Origin: Pseudomonas sp. B21-048
GTDB taxonomy: Bacteria > Pseudomonadota > Gammaproteobacteria > Pseudomonadales > Pseudomonadaceae
Direction: 5' to 3'
Assembly (NCBI RefSeq): GCF_024748615.1
Contig: NZ_CP087168.1
Coordinates: 1,054,001 to 1,118,000 of the forward strand
DNA: 64,000 nt
Shown here: piece after piece, positions 47,914-58,221 of the stretch
Position numbering within the stretch: the stretch's first letter is position 1
Layout: every line of letters begins with the position of its first letter
Notes under the pieces: model-generated
What the model saw: only the letters and a program-made list of their open reading frames with translations
What the model was told of the DNA's origin: nothing
Database searches by the model: none
Made by a program: the position numbers and the translations under genes

Positions 47914-47999
47914 TGGGAGCGGGCTTGCTCGCGAAAGCGGCTTAACATTCAACATCTCTGTTGTCTGACACACCGCTTTCGCGAGCAAGCCCGCTCCCA
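47914..47999. repeat. Long perfect inverted repeat (GGGAGCGGGCTTGCTCGCG REPIN)
   Basis: A perfect 27-bp inverted repeat (47914-47940 and 47973-47999) with a 32-nt spacer. It lies in the 388-nt gap 47643-48030, which otherwise holds only the promoter of the DUF4398-like gene. Confidence 0.93.
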
Positions 48000-48030
48000 A
48001 GTTCGGCGGAAAATTCAGTGTTTTTGCTTG

Positions 48031-48357
48031 TCAATCGGTCGATAAATCGTGCAAATGACGACGGGACAAGGCGAGAAAACGCGGGGTCGGGCCGACGTCT
48101 TCGTACAGCGGATCGCCTTCTTCGTCGGTAGCCACCACCGTTGACCCTTTCACGTACGGAAAGCTCGCTTCGAGCTCCTCGAGGGCGGCGCCGATCAGCT
48201 CGCCGAGCAATTCTTCGGGGTGCCGCTTGGGGTACATTTCGATAATCGCCGCCAGCCGCGCGGCGGCTTCCACGTCCAGACGAATCGTGTAGCCCGAGTC
48301 GGTCAGGCGACCCTTGGCGTTTTCTTCCCAGTGCTTGGCGAGTTCGCGGATTTTCAT
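48031..48357 (-). CDS. Small conserved Pseudomonas protein, sometimes labelled pilin assembly protein, 108 aa
   Basis: The protein starts MKIRELAKHWEENAKG and has the helical core LDVEAAARLAAIIEMYPKRH and an acidic C-terminal half (TDEEGDPLYEDVGP). GAGGTC lies 6 nt before ATG 48357; longer upstream starts are unsupported. A similar gene sits next to ppc and adk in other Pseudomonas, as I recall, and carries the pilin-assembly label there; I see no pilus genes here and treat the label as weak. It diverges from ppc. Confidence 0.75.
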   Translation of the reverse strand: MKIRELAKHWEENAKGRLTDSGYTIRLDVEAAARLAAIIEMYPKRHPEELLGELIGAALEELEASFPYVKGSTVVATDEEGDPLYEDVGPTPRFLALSRRHLHDLSTD

Positions 48358-48580
48358 GATGACCTCATTGCGCACCTGCTCGTGGCAGGCCGGGTGAGTG
48401 TCCGGCGGTGGCCGGCGGCAAGCCGTTGTACGGCTTATTGTTGAGACTAGCTTCAGTTGAAGTCCCTTGGTCGTCTGCTTGTAAGAAGCGCTGTACGACG
48501 GCACTCTCTATATCAGAGCCCTATATCAGAGCCTCTAATAACCAAGCATAGCCGCCCGGATTTTCGCTGGAGAACTGCTG

Positions 48581-51211
48581 ATGACCGATATTGATGCACG
48601 CTTACGCGAGGACGTTCACCTGTTGGGCGAACTGTTGGGCAACACCATTCGTGAACAGTACGGGGACGACTTTCTCGACAAGATCGAGCAGATCCGCAAA
48701 GGCGCCAAGGCTGATCGTCGCGGTTCGATGGACGCCGAACTCAGCGCCAGCCTCAACCAGTTGAGCGAAGACGAATTGCTGCCGGTGGCGCGGGCGTTCA
48801 ACCAGTTCCTCAACCTGGCCAATATCGCCGAGCAATATCAGCTGATTCATCGTCGCGAAGAGTCGCAGCCCGCACCGTTCGAGGCCCGGGTGTTGCCGGA
48901 ACTGCTCGCCCGCCTGCTGACGGCGGGGCATGACGCCGAGTCCCTGGCGCGGCAATTGGGGCGGCTGGAAATCGAGCTGGTATTGACCGCGCACCCGACC
49001 GAAGTGGCGCGTCGCACGCTGATCCAGAAGTACGATGCGATCGCCGCGCAACTGGCCGCCCAGGATCACCGTGACCTGATCACCGCCGAGCGTGAGCAGA
49101 TCAAAGTGAAGTTGCAGCGCCTGATCGCCGAAGCCTGGCACACCGAGGAAATCCGCCGCACTCGCCCGACACCCGTGGACGAAGCCAAGTGGGGTTTTGC
49201 GGTGATCGAGCATTCGCTGTGGCAGGCGATTCCCAATTATTTGCGCAAGGCCGATCAAGCCCTGCATGCCGCCACCGGCCTGCACCTGCCACTGGAAGCC
49301 GCACCGATTCGCTTTGCCTCATGGATGGGCGGCGACCGCGACGGCAACCCCAACGTCACCGCCGCCGTGACCCGCGAGGTGTTGCTGTTGGCGCGCTGGA
49401 TGGCCGCTGATTTGTATCTGCGCGATGTTGATCACCTCGCTGCCGAGTTGTCGATGCAGCAAGCCAGTGACGCACTGAAGGCCAAGGCCGGTGACAGCGC
49501 CGAGCCTTACCGCGCAGTGCTCAAACAATTGCGTGAACGCCTGCGCGCGACCCGTAATTGGGCCCATGTCTCCTTGACGGCAACCACGCCCGCGTCGGCC
49601 GATGTGCTGCAAAATAATCGCGACCTGCTGGACCCGTTGGAGCTGTGCTATCACTCGCTGCATGAATGTGGCATGGGCGTCATCGCCGACGGTCCGCTGC
49701 TCGATTGCCTGCGCCGCGCGGTGACGTTCGGGCTGTTTCTGGTGCGCCTCGATGTGCGCCAGGACTCTTCGCGCCATACGGCAGCCATGACCGAAATCAC
49801 CGATTACCTCGGCCTGGGCCGTTATGAAGACTGGAGTGAAGAGGAACGCATTGCCTTCCTGATGCGCGAGCTGAACAATCGCCGGCCATTGCTGCCAGCA
49901 TACTTCAAGCCATCTGCCGACACCGCCGAAGTGCTGGCGACGTGTCGGGAAGTCGCCGCGGCACCGGCGGCGTCCCTCGGCTCGTATGTGATTTCCATGG
50001 CCGGCGCCGCTTCCGACGTGTTGGCCGTGCAACTGCTGCTCAAAGAGTCCGGCGTATTGCGGCCGATGCGCGTGGTGCCGCTGTTCGAAACCCTCGCCGA
50101 CCTCGATAACGCCGGCCCGGTGATTGAAAAACTCTTGCTGCTGCCGGGCTATCGCTCACGCCTGCAAGGGCCGCAGGAAGTGATGATCGGTTATTCCGAC
50201 TCGGCCAAGGACGCTGGCACCACCGCAGCGGCCTGGGCGCAGTATCGGGCGCAGGAGCGCTTGGTCGACATCTGCCGCGAGCAACAAGTCGAGCTGCTGT
50301 TGTTCCACGGTCGCGGTGGCACCGTGGGCCGTGGGGGCGGTCCGGCGCACGCGGCGATTCTGTCGCAGCCGCCGGGGTCGGTGGCGGGGCGTTTCCGCAC
50401 CACCGAGCAGGGAGAAATGATTCGTTTCAAATTCGGCCTGCCGGACATCGCCGAGCAAAACCTCAATCTGTACCTGGCGGCGGTGCTGGAAGCGACCTTG
50501 TTGCCACCGCCTCCGCCTGAGCCTGCCTGGCGGCATTTGATGGACGAATTGGCCGCCGATGGCGTCAAGGCTTACCGCGCCGTGGTACGGGAAAATCCGC
50601 AGTTCGTTGAGTATTTTCGCCAGTCCACCCCGGAGCAAGAGTTGGGGCGTTTGCCTTTGGGCAGCCGCCCGGCCAAGCGCCGCGCTGGCGGAATTGAAAG
50701 CCTGCGTGCCATTCCATGGATCTTCGGCTGGACCCAGACGCGTCTGATGCTGCCGGCCTGGCTTGGCTGGGAAGCGGCATTGAGCAAGGCGCTGGAGCGC
50801 GGTGAAGGGGCGTTGTTGGGGCAGATGCGCGAGCAGTGGCCGTTCTTCCGTACCCGCATCGATATGCTGGAAATGGTGTTGGCCAAGGCCGACGCCGATA
50901 TCGCCCAGTCTTACGACGAGCGTCTGGTCGAGCCGGATCTGCTCCCTTTGGGTGCGCATTTACGCGACCTATTGTCGCAGGCCTGTGCGGTGGTCTTGGG
51001 GTTGACCGGTCAGTCGCAGCTACTGGCACATAGCCCTGCCACCCTGGAATTCATCCGCCTGCGCAACACTTACCTCGACCCGCTGCATCTATTGCAGGCC
51101 GAACTGTTGGCGCGTTCCCGGCTGCGGGACGTGGCTCAGGGCAGCCCGGTAGAACAGGCGTTGCTGGTGTCTGTGGCGGGGATTGCCGCCGGTTTGCGAA
51201 ATACCGGCTAA
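48581..51211 (+). CDS. ppc: Phosphoenolpyruvate carboxylase
   Basis: Ppc refills oxaloacetate from PEP and bicarbonate. The 876-residue protein has the catalytic His in [11 protein letters not shown] (about residue 138), [10 protein letters not shown] near 540, the Arg-Gly loop [14 protein letters not shown] near 575-588, and the conserved C-terminal RNTG. Regulation by acetyl-CoA and aspartate is known for the family. The neighbouring adk matches Pseudomonas gene order. Confidence 0.97.
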   Translation: MTDIDARLREDVHLLGELLGNTIREQYGDDFLDKIEQIRKGAKADRRGSMDAELSASLNQLSEDELLPVARAFNQFLNLANIAEQYQLIHRREESQPAPFEARVLPELLARLLTAGHDAESLARQLGRLEIELVLTAHPTEVARRTLIQKYDAIAAQLAAQDHRDLITAEREQIKVKLQRLIAEAWHTEEIRRTRPTPVDEAKWGFAVIEHSLWQAIPNYLRKADQALHAATGLHLPLEAAPIRFASWMGGDRDGNPNVTAAVTREVLLLARWMAADLYLRDVDHLAAELSMQQASDALKAKAGDSAEPYRAVLKQLRERLRATRNWAHVSLTATTPASADVLQNNRDLLDPLELCYHSLHECGMGVIADGPLLDCLRRAVTFGLFLVRLDVRQDSSRHTAAMTEITDYLGLGRYEDWSEEERIAFLMRELNNRRPLLPAYFKPSADTAEVLATCREVAAAPAASLGSYVISMAGAASDVLAVQLLLKESGVLRPMRVVPLFETLADLDNAGPVIEKLLLLPGYRSRLQGPQEVMIGYSDSAKDAGTTAAAWAQYRAQERLVDICREQQVELLLFHGRGGTVGRGGGPAHAAILSQPPGSVAGRFRTTEQGEMIRFKFGLPDIAEQNLNLYLAAVLEATLLPPPPPEPAWRHLMDELAADGVKAYRAVVRENPQFVEYFRQSTPEQELGRLPLGSRPAKRRAGGIESLRAIPWIFGWTQTRLMLPAWLGWEAALSKALERGEGALLGQMREQWPFFRTRIDMLEMVLAKADADIAQSYDERLVEPDLLPLGAHLRDLLSQACAVVLGLTGQSQLLAHSPATLEFIRLRNTYLDPLHLLQAELLARSRLRDVAQGSPVEQALLVSVAGIAAGLRNTG

Positions 51212-51466
51212 GGTTTTCGTCGTGGGGTGAGGCACCCGGCGCGAGCGTCGAGTGCCTGCTGGCGAGCGGTCGAAAAGGTCTGTCACGCGACAGTTAATGA
51301 TGGGGTTGCGACTTGGGTTACCCCTTCGCAGGGGCTCGTCAGATGCGGGTTTCTCCGACTTTCGGCGGCTTGTGTGGGCCGGGCCTGCTGTGTATCTTGA
51401 TCAGCCTTTGGCCGTTTGGGCGGTCGCGATCCTATTTTTGAGATTGGCCCCACGAGGCGAATCTGA

Positions 51467-52147
<681 letters not shown>

Positions 52148-52169
52148 AAAGTCTGATCGGCTTCATCTT

Positions 52170-52193
52170 CTACGGCCCGCTTGCGGGCCGTAG
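52170..52193 (+). terminator. Terminator-like hairpin between adk and tsaB
   Basis: CTACGGCCCGC and GCGGGCCGTAG are perfect 11-bp complements around TT, followed by TTGTTTA. The T tract is interrupted, so termination may be partial. Confidence 0.75.
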
Positions 52194-52240
52194 TTGTTTA
52201 TACTGGCGCACTTTTTCTGACCTCTCTTACGGAAACATCG

Positions 52241-52915
52241 ATGAGCACCTTGCTGGCCCTGGACACCGCGACTGAAGCTTGCTCCGTTGCCTTGCTGCAT
52301 GACGGCAAAGTCACGAGTCATTACGAGGTGATCCCGCGCCTGCATGCGCAGAAGCTGCTGCCGATGATCCAGCAACTGCTGGCCGATGCCGGCACCACGC
52401 TGCAAGCGGTCGATGCCATTGCGTTCGGCCGTGGGCCGGGCGCGTTCACCGGTGTGCGGATCGCCATTGGCGTTGTGCAAGGTCTGGCATTTGCGTTGGA
52501 TCGTCCGGTGTTGCCGGTCTCCAATCTCGCCGTACTCGCCCAGCGGGCTTATCGCGAACACGGCGTCAGCCAGGTCGCAGCGGCCATCGATGCGCGCATG
52601 GATGAGGTGTATTGGGGTTGCTACCGCGAAACGGCGGGGGAGATGCGGTTGGTGGGCAACGAAGCTGTATTGCCACCGGAAGCCGCTGCGTTGCCGGCCG
52701 ATGCCAGTGGCGAGTGGTTCGGCGCGGGCACCGGTTGGGGATATTCCGAGCGCATTGCCGTCAACCTGAGCGGGCAGGATGCGGGCATGCTGCCCCACGC
52801 CGAAGACCTGTTGACCCTGGCGCGTTTCGCCTGGGAACGCGGTGAAGCGATCGTGGCTGATGAGGCGCAGCCGGTGTATCTGCGCGATAAAGTTGCGACC
52901 CCGAAAGCGCGTTAA
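52241..52915 (+). CDS. tsaB: tRNA threonylcarbamoyladenosine biosynthesis protein TsaB
   Basis: TsaB partners TsaD and TsaE to make t6A at position 37 of ANN-reading tRNAs. The 224-residue protein starts MSTLLALDTATEACSVALL and has AFGRGPGAFTGVRIAIG near residues 63-79 and PVSNLAVLAQRA, the ASKHA-type core without the metal-binding histidines of TsaD. ATG 52241 gives the family length; TATACT at 52199-52204 may be its -10. Confidence 0.95.
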   Translation: MSTLLALDTATEACSVALLHDGKVTSHYEVIPRLHAQKLLPMIQQLLADAGTTLQAVDAIAFGRGPGAFTGVRIAIGVVQGLAFALDRPVLPVSNLAVLAQRAYREHGVSQVAAAIDARMDEVYWGCYRETAGEMRLVGNEAVLPPEAAALPADASGEWFGAGTGWGYSERIAVNLSGQDAGMLPHAEDLLTLARFAWERGEAIVADEAQPVYLRDKVATPKAR

Positions 52916-52919
52916 TTCC

Positions 52920-52949
52920 TGTGGCGAGGGAGCAAGCTCCCTCGCCACA
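52920..52949. repeat. REP-type palindrome (GTGGCGAGGGAGC class)
   Basis: A perfect 14-bp inverted repeat around AA, the same sequence as 10274-10303. It starts 5 nt after the tsaB stop and lies 12 nt before the left end of an insertion sequence. Confidence 0.9.
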
Positions 52950-52961
52950 AAGTGTTCCAAC

Positions 52962-54312
52962 GAGGGTGTCCTGAGGTTTGTGTAAACGGTCATTAGGCGC
53001 ACACTGCCTTTCCCAAGGAGTCTCAATGACCGAGCCCAAGCGCACTAAACGAGTCAAACCCGATCCTGAACTGGTAAAGCTGGCCGACAGCCTGTTGACC
53101 AACTACCGAAAACCCGAAGATCTGATCGGCGAAAATGGCCTGCTCAAGCAGCTCACCAAGATGCTCGTCGAACGAGCGCTGGAAGCTGAAATGACCGAGC
53201 ACCTGGGGCATGACAAAAGCGCAGCCGTTACCAATGCCGAAGGAAATGCTCGCAACGGCCATAGCGGTAAGACGCTCAAGGGCGACTTTGGCGAGCTACC
53301 GCTGGAGATTCCCCGTGATCGCCAGGGAATGTTCGAGCCCCAGCTAGTTTCCAAGCACCAGACGCGTTGGACCGGCTTCGATGACAAGGTCATTTCGCTG
53401 TACGCCCGAGGGATGACTGTTCGGGAAATTCAGGGGCACCTGCAGGAGATGTACGGCACAGAGGTCTCTCCTAGCCTCATCTCGGCGATTACCGACGCCG
53501 TTAGCGAAGAGGTCAAAGTCTGGCAATCGCGTCCTCTGGACGAGCTCTATCCGATCCTCTACCTCGATTGCATTCACGTCAAAGTGCGCGACAGTGGCGC
53601 GGTCAGAACCAAGGCGGTTTACTTGGCCATTGGCGTCAATATGGACGGTCGAAAAGAAGTTCTAGGATTGTGGATCGCACAGACTGAAGGTGCCAAATTC
53701 TGGCTGCAAGTAGTCACAGAGCTTAAAACACGCGGGGTAAAAGACATCTTTATCGCCTGCGTGGATGGGCTCAAGGGCTTTCCTGAGGCGATCGAAGTGG
53801 TCTATCCGCAAGCCTCGGTTCAACTGTGCATCGTGCATATGGTGCGCAACAGCTTGAAGTTCGTATCGTGGAAGCATCAACGCGAAGCCGCTGCCGACCT
53901 CAAGCTTATTTACCGCTCGACGACGGTTGAAATGGCCGAGCAAAAGCTGACCGATTTCGAGGCCAAATGGGATGATCGATACCCTCTGATCAGCCAGTCA
54001 TGGCGCAAAAACTGGGCGAGGGTCATACCTCTATTCGATTATCCACCTGAGATACGGACGGTGATCTATACCACCAACGCCATCGAGTCGATCAACATGA
54101 GCTTGCGCAAGGTCACCAAAAGCAGAGCCTCATTCCCGACTGATGACGCGGTTATGAAGCTCTTTTATCTGGCGCTGAATAACATCAGCAAGAAGTGGAC
54201 AATGCCAATCAGGGACTGGGCGGGGGCCTTGAACCGGTTCAGTATCCAGTTCGAAGACCGGCTTTTGCAGGATTAACAGCAACGCCGTTTACACAGAATC
54301 CCGTACACCCCC
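52962..54312 (+). mobile_element. Complete IS256-family insertion sequence, copy 1
   Basis: A 1351-bp element. The left end GAGGGTGTCCTGAGG... and the right end (on the complement) GGGGGTGTACGGGAT... form an imperfect inverted repeat of about 28 bp that ends in a shared GTGTAAACGG. The flanks carry a perfect 8-bp direct repeat GTTCCAAC (52954-52961 and 54313-54320), the target duplication length typical of IS256. It carries one transposase gene. The matching flanks indicate a simple, fairly recent insertion between a REP palindrome and the next gene. Confidence 0.93.
53026..54276 (+). CDS. IS256-family (mutator-type) transposase
   Basis: A 416-residue DDE transposase with Asp181 (ILYLDCIHVK), Asp247 (IACVDGLKGF) and Glu354 (TTNAIESINMSLRK). 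An N-terminal helical DNA-binding part contains the ARGMTVREIQGHL helix-turn-helix-like segment near residues 126-138. AAGGAG lies 5 nt before the ATG. The frame is intact, so the copy may be active. The second copy at 63266-64000 encodes the same C-terminal residues. Confidence 0.96.
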   Translation: MTEPKRTKRVKPDPELVKLADSLLTNYRKPEDLIGENGLLKQLTKMLVERALEAEMTEHLGHDKSAAVTNAEGNARNGHSGKTLKGDFGELPLEIPRDRQGMFEPQLVSKHQTRWTGFDDKVISLYARGMTVREIQGHLQEMYGTEVSPSLISAITDAVSEEVKVWQSRPLDELYPILYLDCIHVKVRDSGAVRTKAVYLAIGVNMDGRKEVLGLWIAQTEGAKFWLQVVTELKTRGVKDIFIACVDGLKGFPEAIEVVYPQASVQLCIVHMVRNSLKFVSWKHQREAAADLKLIYRSTTVEMAEQKLTDFEAKWDDRYPLISQSWRKNWARVIPLFDYPPEIRTVIYTTNAIESINMSLRKVTKSRASFPTDDAVMKLFYLALNNISKKWTMPIRDWAGALNRFSIQFEDRLLQD

Positions 54313-54453
54313 GTTCCAACCGCAGCCAATCGTCAGTTTTCTACCCCCCGCTTTTAAACCTTTTCGCTTTTATGTGTTCTAGTTATCACTCGGCAGTTTG
54401 CGAAGTGGGCGATGTGCCACTAAGCTGCCATCATTGATACCGGACATGTACTC

Positions 54454-54759
54454 ATGCGTATAGACGGCGTTTCCTCCCAGTCCTACCCCATCAAGCGCAA
54501 GCCCCGCAAAGGCCCTGTGGCGGATGACGACTACGTTGATATCGACGGCGAGCTGGAATTCCCCACCGAAGAGCAATTGGCCGCCCGCACCGCCAAAGCC
54601 TCCGCGCAACGCCTGAGCAATCTGCCCGCGCGGCAACAAGACATGATCTATCACCGCGCGATGAGCAAAAGCGTGGCGATGGCACTGGCCAGTTACCTGA
54701 GCACCGCCACGTTTGTCGATTGGGATGCGGATGTACTGGGTCTCGACCTGTACATCTGA
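54454..54759 (+). CDS. Small hypothetical protein, 101 aa
   Basis: A basic-then-acidic N-terminus (SYPIKRKPRKGPVADDDYVD) is followed by a helical C-terminal half (MIYHRAMSKSVAMALASYL). No signal peptide or membrane segment. The stop shares an A with the start of the DUF72 gene, so the two are coupled. The ribosome site is weak, and the IS insertion 141 nt upstream may have separated it from an older promoter. Family not recognised. Confidence 0.65.
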   Translation: MRIDGVSSQSYPIKRKPRKGPVADDDYVDIDGELEFPTEEQLAARTAKASAQRLSNLPARQQDMIYHRAMSKSVAMALASYLSTATFVDWDADVLGLDLYI

Positions 54760-55616
54760 TGCTGCCTTACTACCTCGGCTGCCCGTCCTGGAGTGAAAAC
54801 GCCTGGCGTAATTACTTGTATCCGCAAGACGCCAGGCCCGCCGAGTTTCTCAATCTTTACTCCCAAGTGTTCAACGCCGTGGAAGGCAATACGACCTTCT
54901 ACGCGAGCCCCTCTGCCGCCACCGTGCAGCGCTGGGCCGAAACCATGCCCGAACACTTCCGCTTCACCGCCAAGTTCCCTGGCGACATCAGTCACAGCGG
55001 CGACCTGCGCGAACAACTGACCGCCGCCGAAACCTTCCTGCATTTGCTCAGCCCTCTGGGTGGACGGGTTTCTCCCCTCTGGCTGCAATTATCGAAAAGC
55101 TTCACGCCTCAGCGCTTGTCCGAGCTGGCCGGTTTTATCGACGCGCTGGACCGGCCCTTGGCAGTCGAAGTGCGACACGACGAATTCTTCGCCAAGGGCG
55201 ATGCCGAACGGATGCTCAATCGCCTATTGCTGGACCGCGGTGTCGAGCGCATCTGCCTCGATCCACGAGCGTTGTTCAGCTGCACCTCGACCGATCCTTC
55301 GGTGCTCCACGCCCAATCGAAAAAGCCCAGGGTGCCGCCTCGACCTGCTGCATTTACTCAATTCCCACAGGTGCGTTTCATCGGCCATCCGCAGTTGGAA
55401 GCCAACGATCCGTTCCTGGTGCCGTGGGTCGAGAAAATCGCCGTCTGGATCGAAGAGGGCCGCACGCCCTATATCTTCCTGCACACCGCCGATAACCTGC
55501 TGGCAGCGAAACTGGCACAACGTTTTCACGCACAACTGATGCTGCGTTTGCCTGGCTTGCCGCCGCTGCCTGAGCTATACAGAGAGCCCGCCGCCGAGCA
55601 ACTTGACTTGCTCTGA
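54759..55616 (+). CDS. DUF72 (YecE-like) protein
   Basis: A 285-residue TIM-barrel protein starting MLPYYLGCPSWSENAWRNYLYP. The family features GCPSW near residue 7, VEGNTTFYASPS near 42-53, FTAKFPGDISH, LAVEVRHDEFF near 138-148 and PYIFLHTADNLLA near 242-254 are present. The molecular function of DUF72 is unknown. ATG 54759 overlaps the upstream stop and is preferred over an internal-frame start further upstream. Confidence 0.88.
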   Translation: MLPYYLGCPSWSENAWRNYLYPQDARPAEFLNLYSQVFNAVEGNTTFYASPSAATVQRWAETMPEHFRFTAKFPGDISHSGDLREQLTAAETFLHLLSPLGGRVSPLWLQLSKSFTPQRLSELAGFIDALDRPLAVEVRHDEFFAKGDAERMLNRLLLDRGVERICLDPRALFSCTSTDPSVLHAQSKKPRVPPRPAAFTQFPQVRFIGHPQLEANDPFLVPWVEKIAVWIEEGRTPYIFLHTADNLLAAKLAQRFHAQLMLRLPGLPPLPELYREPAAEQLDLL

Positions 55617-55648
55617 AGCGGGTTTTTTCCCAATGCGTGTCAATTACG

Positions 55649-55713
55649 GGCAAGTCGGACCTGTAGGAGCCAGCGGTGCGGCGATCCGACTTGCCGCACC
55701 GCTGGCTTCTACA
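55649..55713. repeat. Rearranged REPIN after the DUF72 gene
   Basis: TGTAGGAGCCAGCGGTGCGGC (55662-55682) and its complement (55693-55713, one mismatch) form a 21-bp stem. CGGGCAAGTCGGA at 55648-55660 and TCCGACTTG inside the loop make a second, interlocked pair. Confidence 0.85.
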
Positions 55714-55751
55714 AAAAGCGGTTTATCTTTTCCCTTTTCAGGAGCTTGCCA

Positions 55752-56573
55752 ATGGATGCGCAAACCCTTCGAGCCCTGGCGTTCAAAGCATTGCACGAAC
55801 GCCAGGGCGCTTTTGTCATTCCCAACCCTTGGGACGCCGGCTCGGCGAAGATGCTCGCCAGCCTTGGCTTCGAGGCACTGGCGACCACCAGCGCCGGTTA
55901 TGCCTTCTCCCGGGGCCGTCCCGATGGTGGGCTGACGCTCGACGAAACCCTGGCGAACGTTGAAGCAATCGTCGCGGCCACTGACCTGCCGGTCGCGGTG
56001 GACCTCGAAAACGGTTTTGCCGACGCCCCTGCCGACTGCGCTCAAAGTATTCTGCGTGCGGCAAAGGCCGGTGCCGTCGGCGGTTCGATCGAAGATGCCA
56101 CCGGGCGTGAGGACGGTCCGATCTACTGCTTCGAGCATGCCGTGGCGCGTATCGAAGCGGCCGTCGCGGCGGCTCGCAGTTTGCCTTTTCCCTTCGTGCT
56201 GACGGCGCGTGCCGAGAACTTTCTGCACGGCAATCCTGACCTCGACGATACCCTTCGCCGCTTGCAGGCGTTCGCCGAGGCAGGGGCCGACGTGCTTTAC
56301 GCCCCGGGCCTGCGCAGCGCTGAAGAGGTCTTGGCGGTGGTCCGTGCCGTGGCGCCGAAACCGGTCAATGTGTTGATGTCCGGCGGGCTCAAGCTGACGG
56401 TGGAGCAGTTGAGTGAAATGGGCGTCAAACGCATCAGCGTCGGTTCGGCCCTGGCCCTGGCGGCGTATGGCGAATTCTTGCGCGCCGCCGAGGAAATCCA
56501 GCAGCACGGAACTTTCGGCTTCACCTCCCGGTCGATGCCGTTCCAGAAGGCTAATCAATTGTTCAAAGGCTGA
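55752..56573 (+). CDS. Isocitrate lyase/PEP mutase superfamily protein
   Basis: A 273-residue alpha/beta-barrel protein starting MDAQTLRALAFKALHERQG. The family features VIPNPWDAGSAKML near residues 24-37, ATTSAGYAFSRG, the metal-site segment VAVDLENGFAD near 84-94, GGSIEDATGRE near 113-123 and FVLTARAENF near 153-162 are clear. The Cys of true isocitrate lyases (KKCGH) is absent, so a C-C or C-P lyase or oxaloacetase-type activity is more likely; the substrate is unknown. AGGAG lies 7 nt before ATG 55752. Confidence 0.87.
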   Translation: MDAQTLRALAFKALHERQGAFVIPNPWDAGSAKMLASLGFEALATTSAGYAFSRGRPDGGLTLDETLANVEAIVAATDLPVAVDLENGFADAPADCAQSILRAAKAGAVGGSIEDATGREDGPIYCFEHAVARIEAAVAAARSLPFPFVLTARAENFLHGNPDLDDTLRRLQAFAEAGADVLYAPGLRSAEEVLAVVRAVAPKPVNVLMSGGLKLTVEQLSEMGVKRISVGSALALAAYGEFLRAAEEIQQHGTFGFTSRSMPFQKANQLFKG

Positions 56574-56594
56574 CGAAGTCGGGCCGCCGAAGGA

Positions 56595-57215
56595 TTATGC
56601 GGCGATGCGCAGGTTCTGCAGAACGATCGGGCGTGCCCAGCCGTTATCGAAATCGAATTGTTTCTGTTGTTCCACCAATTCTTCCGGTGAGAACGGCGGG
56701 AACGGCTTGTCCAGCAGCTCGAGTTCGAACTCGGCGATCGGCAAGTGCAGCGCACGTGGTTGCGCTGCGGTGCCAGGTTCTGGCAGCGGTTGACCGGCGG
56801 TGAGCACGATCGGGCGTACCCAGCCGCTGTCGAAGTCCTGTTGTTTCTGTTGCGCGACGATTTCTTGCGGCGGGAACGGCGGGAACGGTTTGTCGGCCAG
56901 GTCCATTTCGAACTCGGCAATCGGCAGGAACAGTGGCTCTGGCGGGCGGACTACGGTTTCTGTCACATCACATTCGCGCTGGGAAACGATGTGCGCCAGC
57001 AGCTCGCTGCCAACGGTCGGTTCGACCGGGCTGTCGAGATCGACCGGCGGAAAGTTGAGAGACTCCGGCACGACATCGCCCGACTGATCGGCCAGGGCCT
57101 GGGCAAAAAAATCCTGCCACAGGTGACTGACGCCGCTCAGTGCTTGGGAATTTCGCAGGCCAAAATCGCCGTGGGGCGAGATGTAACCTATCGATGTGCG
57201 TTGAATGTCTGACAT
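56595..57215 (-). CDS. Hypothetical protein with a duplicated 44-residue module, 206 aa
   Basis: Residues 95-138 and 156-199 are two copies of one module, 33 of 44 positions identical, each running from LPIAEFE through DKPFPPF and QQKQ to GW.RPIVL. The N-terminal 90 residues are unrelated to the module. No signal peptide or membrane helix. It lies on the minus strand, convergent with the PEP-mutase-like gene and divergent from rsmJ. I do not recognise a named family; the module could be a binding surface. Confidence 0.75.
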   Translation of the reverse strand: MSDIQRTSIGYISPHGDFGLRNSQALSGVSHLWQDFFAQALADQSGDVVPESLNFPPVDLDSPVEPTVGSELLAHIVSQRECDVTETVVRPPEPLFLPIAEFEMDLADKPFPPFPPQEIVAQQKQQDFDSGWVRPIVLTAGQPLPEPGTAAQPRALHLPIAEFELELLDKPFPPFSPEELVEQQKQFDFDNGWARPIVLQNLRIAA

Positions 57216-57308
57216 TTCTCTCGGTCGACGCTCAGCTCTGGCAAAATGCTCGATAGTTTGGTTATCGGCCGTTTTTGCCGATCATTAATTTTTTGAGCGT
57301 GTTTCCCC

Positions 57309-58091
57309 ATGATTGAGCAACCTGCGGTCTGCCGCATCCATGTCGAGGCCTTGGGCACGACCTTCCAGCCACAGGCCGAACAATGGGCCGAGCGCCTGGG
57401 ATTGCCGTTGCAGGTGGACGACGGCGAGTTTGCCTTGCAGGTGGGCGAGCAGGGGTTGCAGCTGCAACAACTGGGGCCGGATGCACCGGGACCGGTGCGG
57501 GTGGACTTCGTCGAGGGCGGCGCGGCCCATCGTCGGCTATACGGTGGCGGCAGCGGTCAGATGATCGCCAAAGCGGTCGGTGTCGCCCAAGGCGTGCGCC
57601 CGCGCGTGCTGGACGCCACGGCGGGGTTGGGCAAGGACGCTTTCGTGCTGGCCAGCCTGGGCTGCGAGATGAGCCTGATCGAGCGCCAGCCGCTGATCGG
57701 TGCCTTGCTTGAGGATGGCCTGGCGCGCGGCGCGGAGGATTTCGACGTGGCGCCGATCGTGGCGCGCATGCGTTTGCTCAAGGGCAATTCGATCGAGGTA
57801 ATGCGCAACTGGGAAGGCGAGCCGCCGCAGGTGATCTACCTCGACCCGATGTTTCCCCATCGCGAGAAAACGGCGTTGGTGAAGAAGGAAATGCGCCTGT
57901 TCCGGCCGTTGGTAGGCGATGATCCGGATGCCCCTGCATTGCTCGAAGCGGCGTTGGCCCTGGCCAGTCATCGGGTGGTGGTCAAACGCCCGCGCAAGGC
58001 GCCGTGCATCGACGGGCCGAAGCCGAGTCATGCGCTGGATGGCAAGTCCAGCCGATACGACATTTACCCGAAGAAAGCGCTCAAGCCCTGA
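57309..58091 (+). CDS. rsmJ: 16S rRNA (guanine(1516)-N(2))-methyltransferase RsmJ
   Basis: RsmJ methylates G1516 of 16S rRNA. The 260-residue protein has the SAM-binding [19 protein letters not shown] (about residues 97-115), the acidic IERQ, the catalytic [10 protein letters not shown] near 175-184 and the C-terminal [15 protein letters not shown]. Its position near mexL matches the Pseudomonas gene order I recall. A composite repeat separates it from mexL. Confidence 0.94.
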   Translation: MIEQPAVCRIHVEALGTTFQPQAEQWAERLGLPLQVDDGEFALQVGEQGLQLQQLGPDAPGPVRVDFVEGGAAHRRLYGGGSGQMIAKAVGVAQGVRPRVLDATAGLGKDAFVLASLGCEMSLIERQPLIGALLEDGLARGAEDFDVAPIVARMRLLKGNSIEVMRNWEGEPPQVIYLDPMFPHREKTALVKKEMRLFRPLVGDDPDAPALLEAALALASHRVVVKRPRKAPCIDGPKPSHALDGKSSRYDIYPKKALKP

Positions 58092-58100
58092 TTCGATACT

Positions 58101-58210
58101 GATCGTTCCCACGCTCTGCGTGGGAATGCCTCAATGGACGCTCTGCGTCCGCTCCGAAAGGGACGCGGAGCGTCCCGGGCTGCATTCCCACGCAGAGCGT
58201 GGGAACGATC
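58101..58210. repeat. Composite palindromic repeat, 110 bp
   Basis: Outer arms GATCGTTCCCACGCTCTGCG and CGCAGAGCGTGGGAACGATC are perfect 20-bp complements. Inside is a second inverted pair, GACGCTCTGCGTCC with GGACGCGGAGCGTC. It has the same nested design as 44893-44996. It lies between the convergent genes rsmJ and mexL. Confidence 0.92.
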
Positions 58211-58221
58211 ATCACGCCGAA

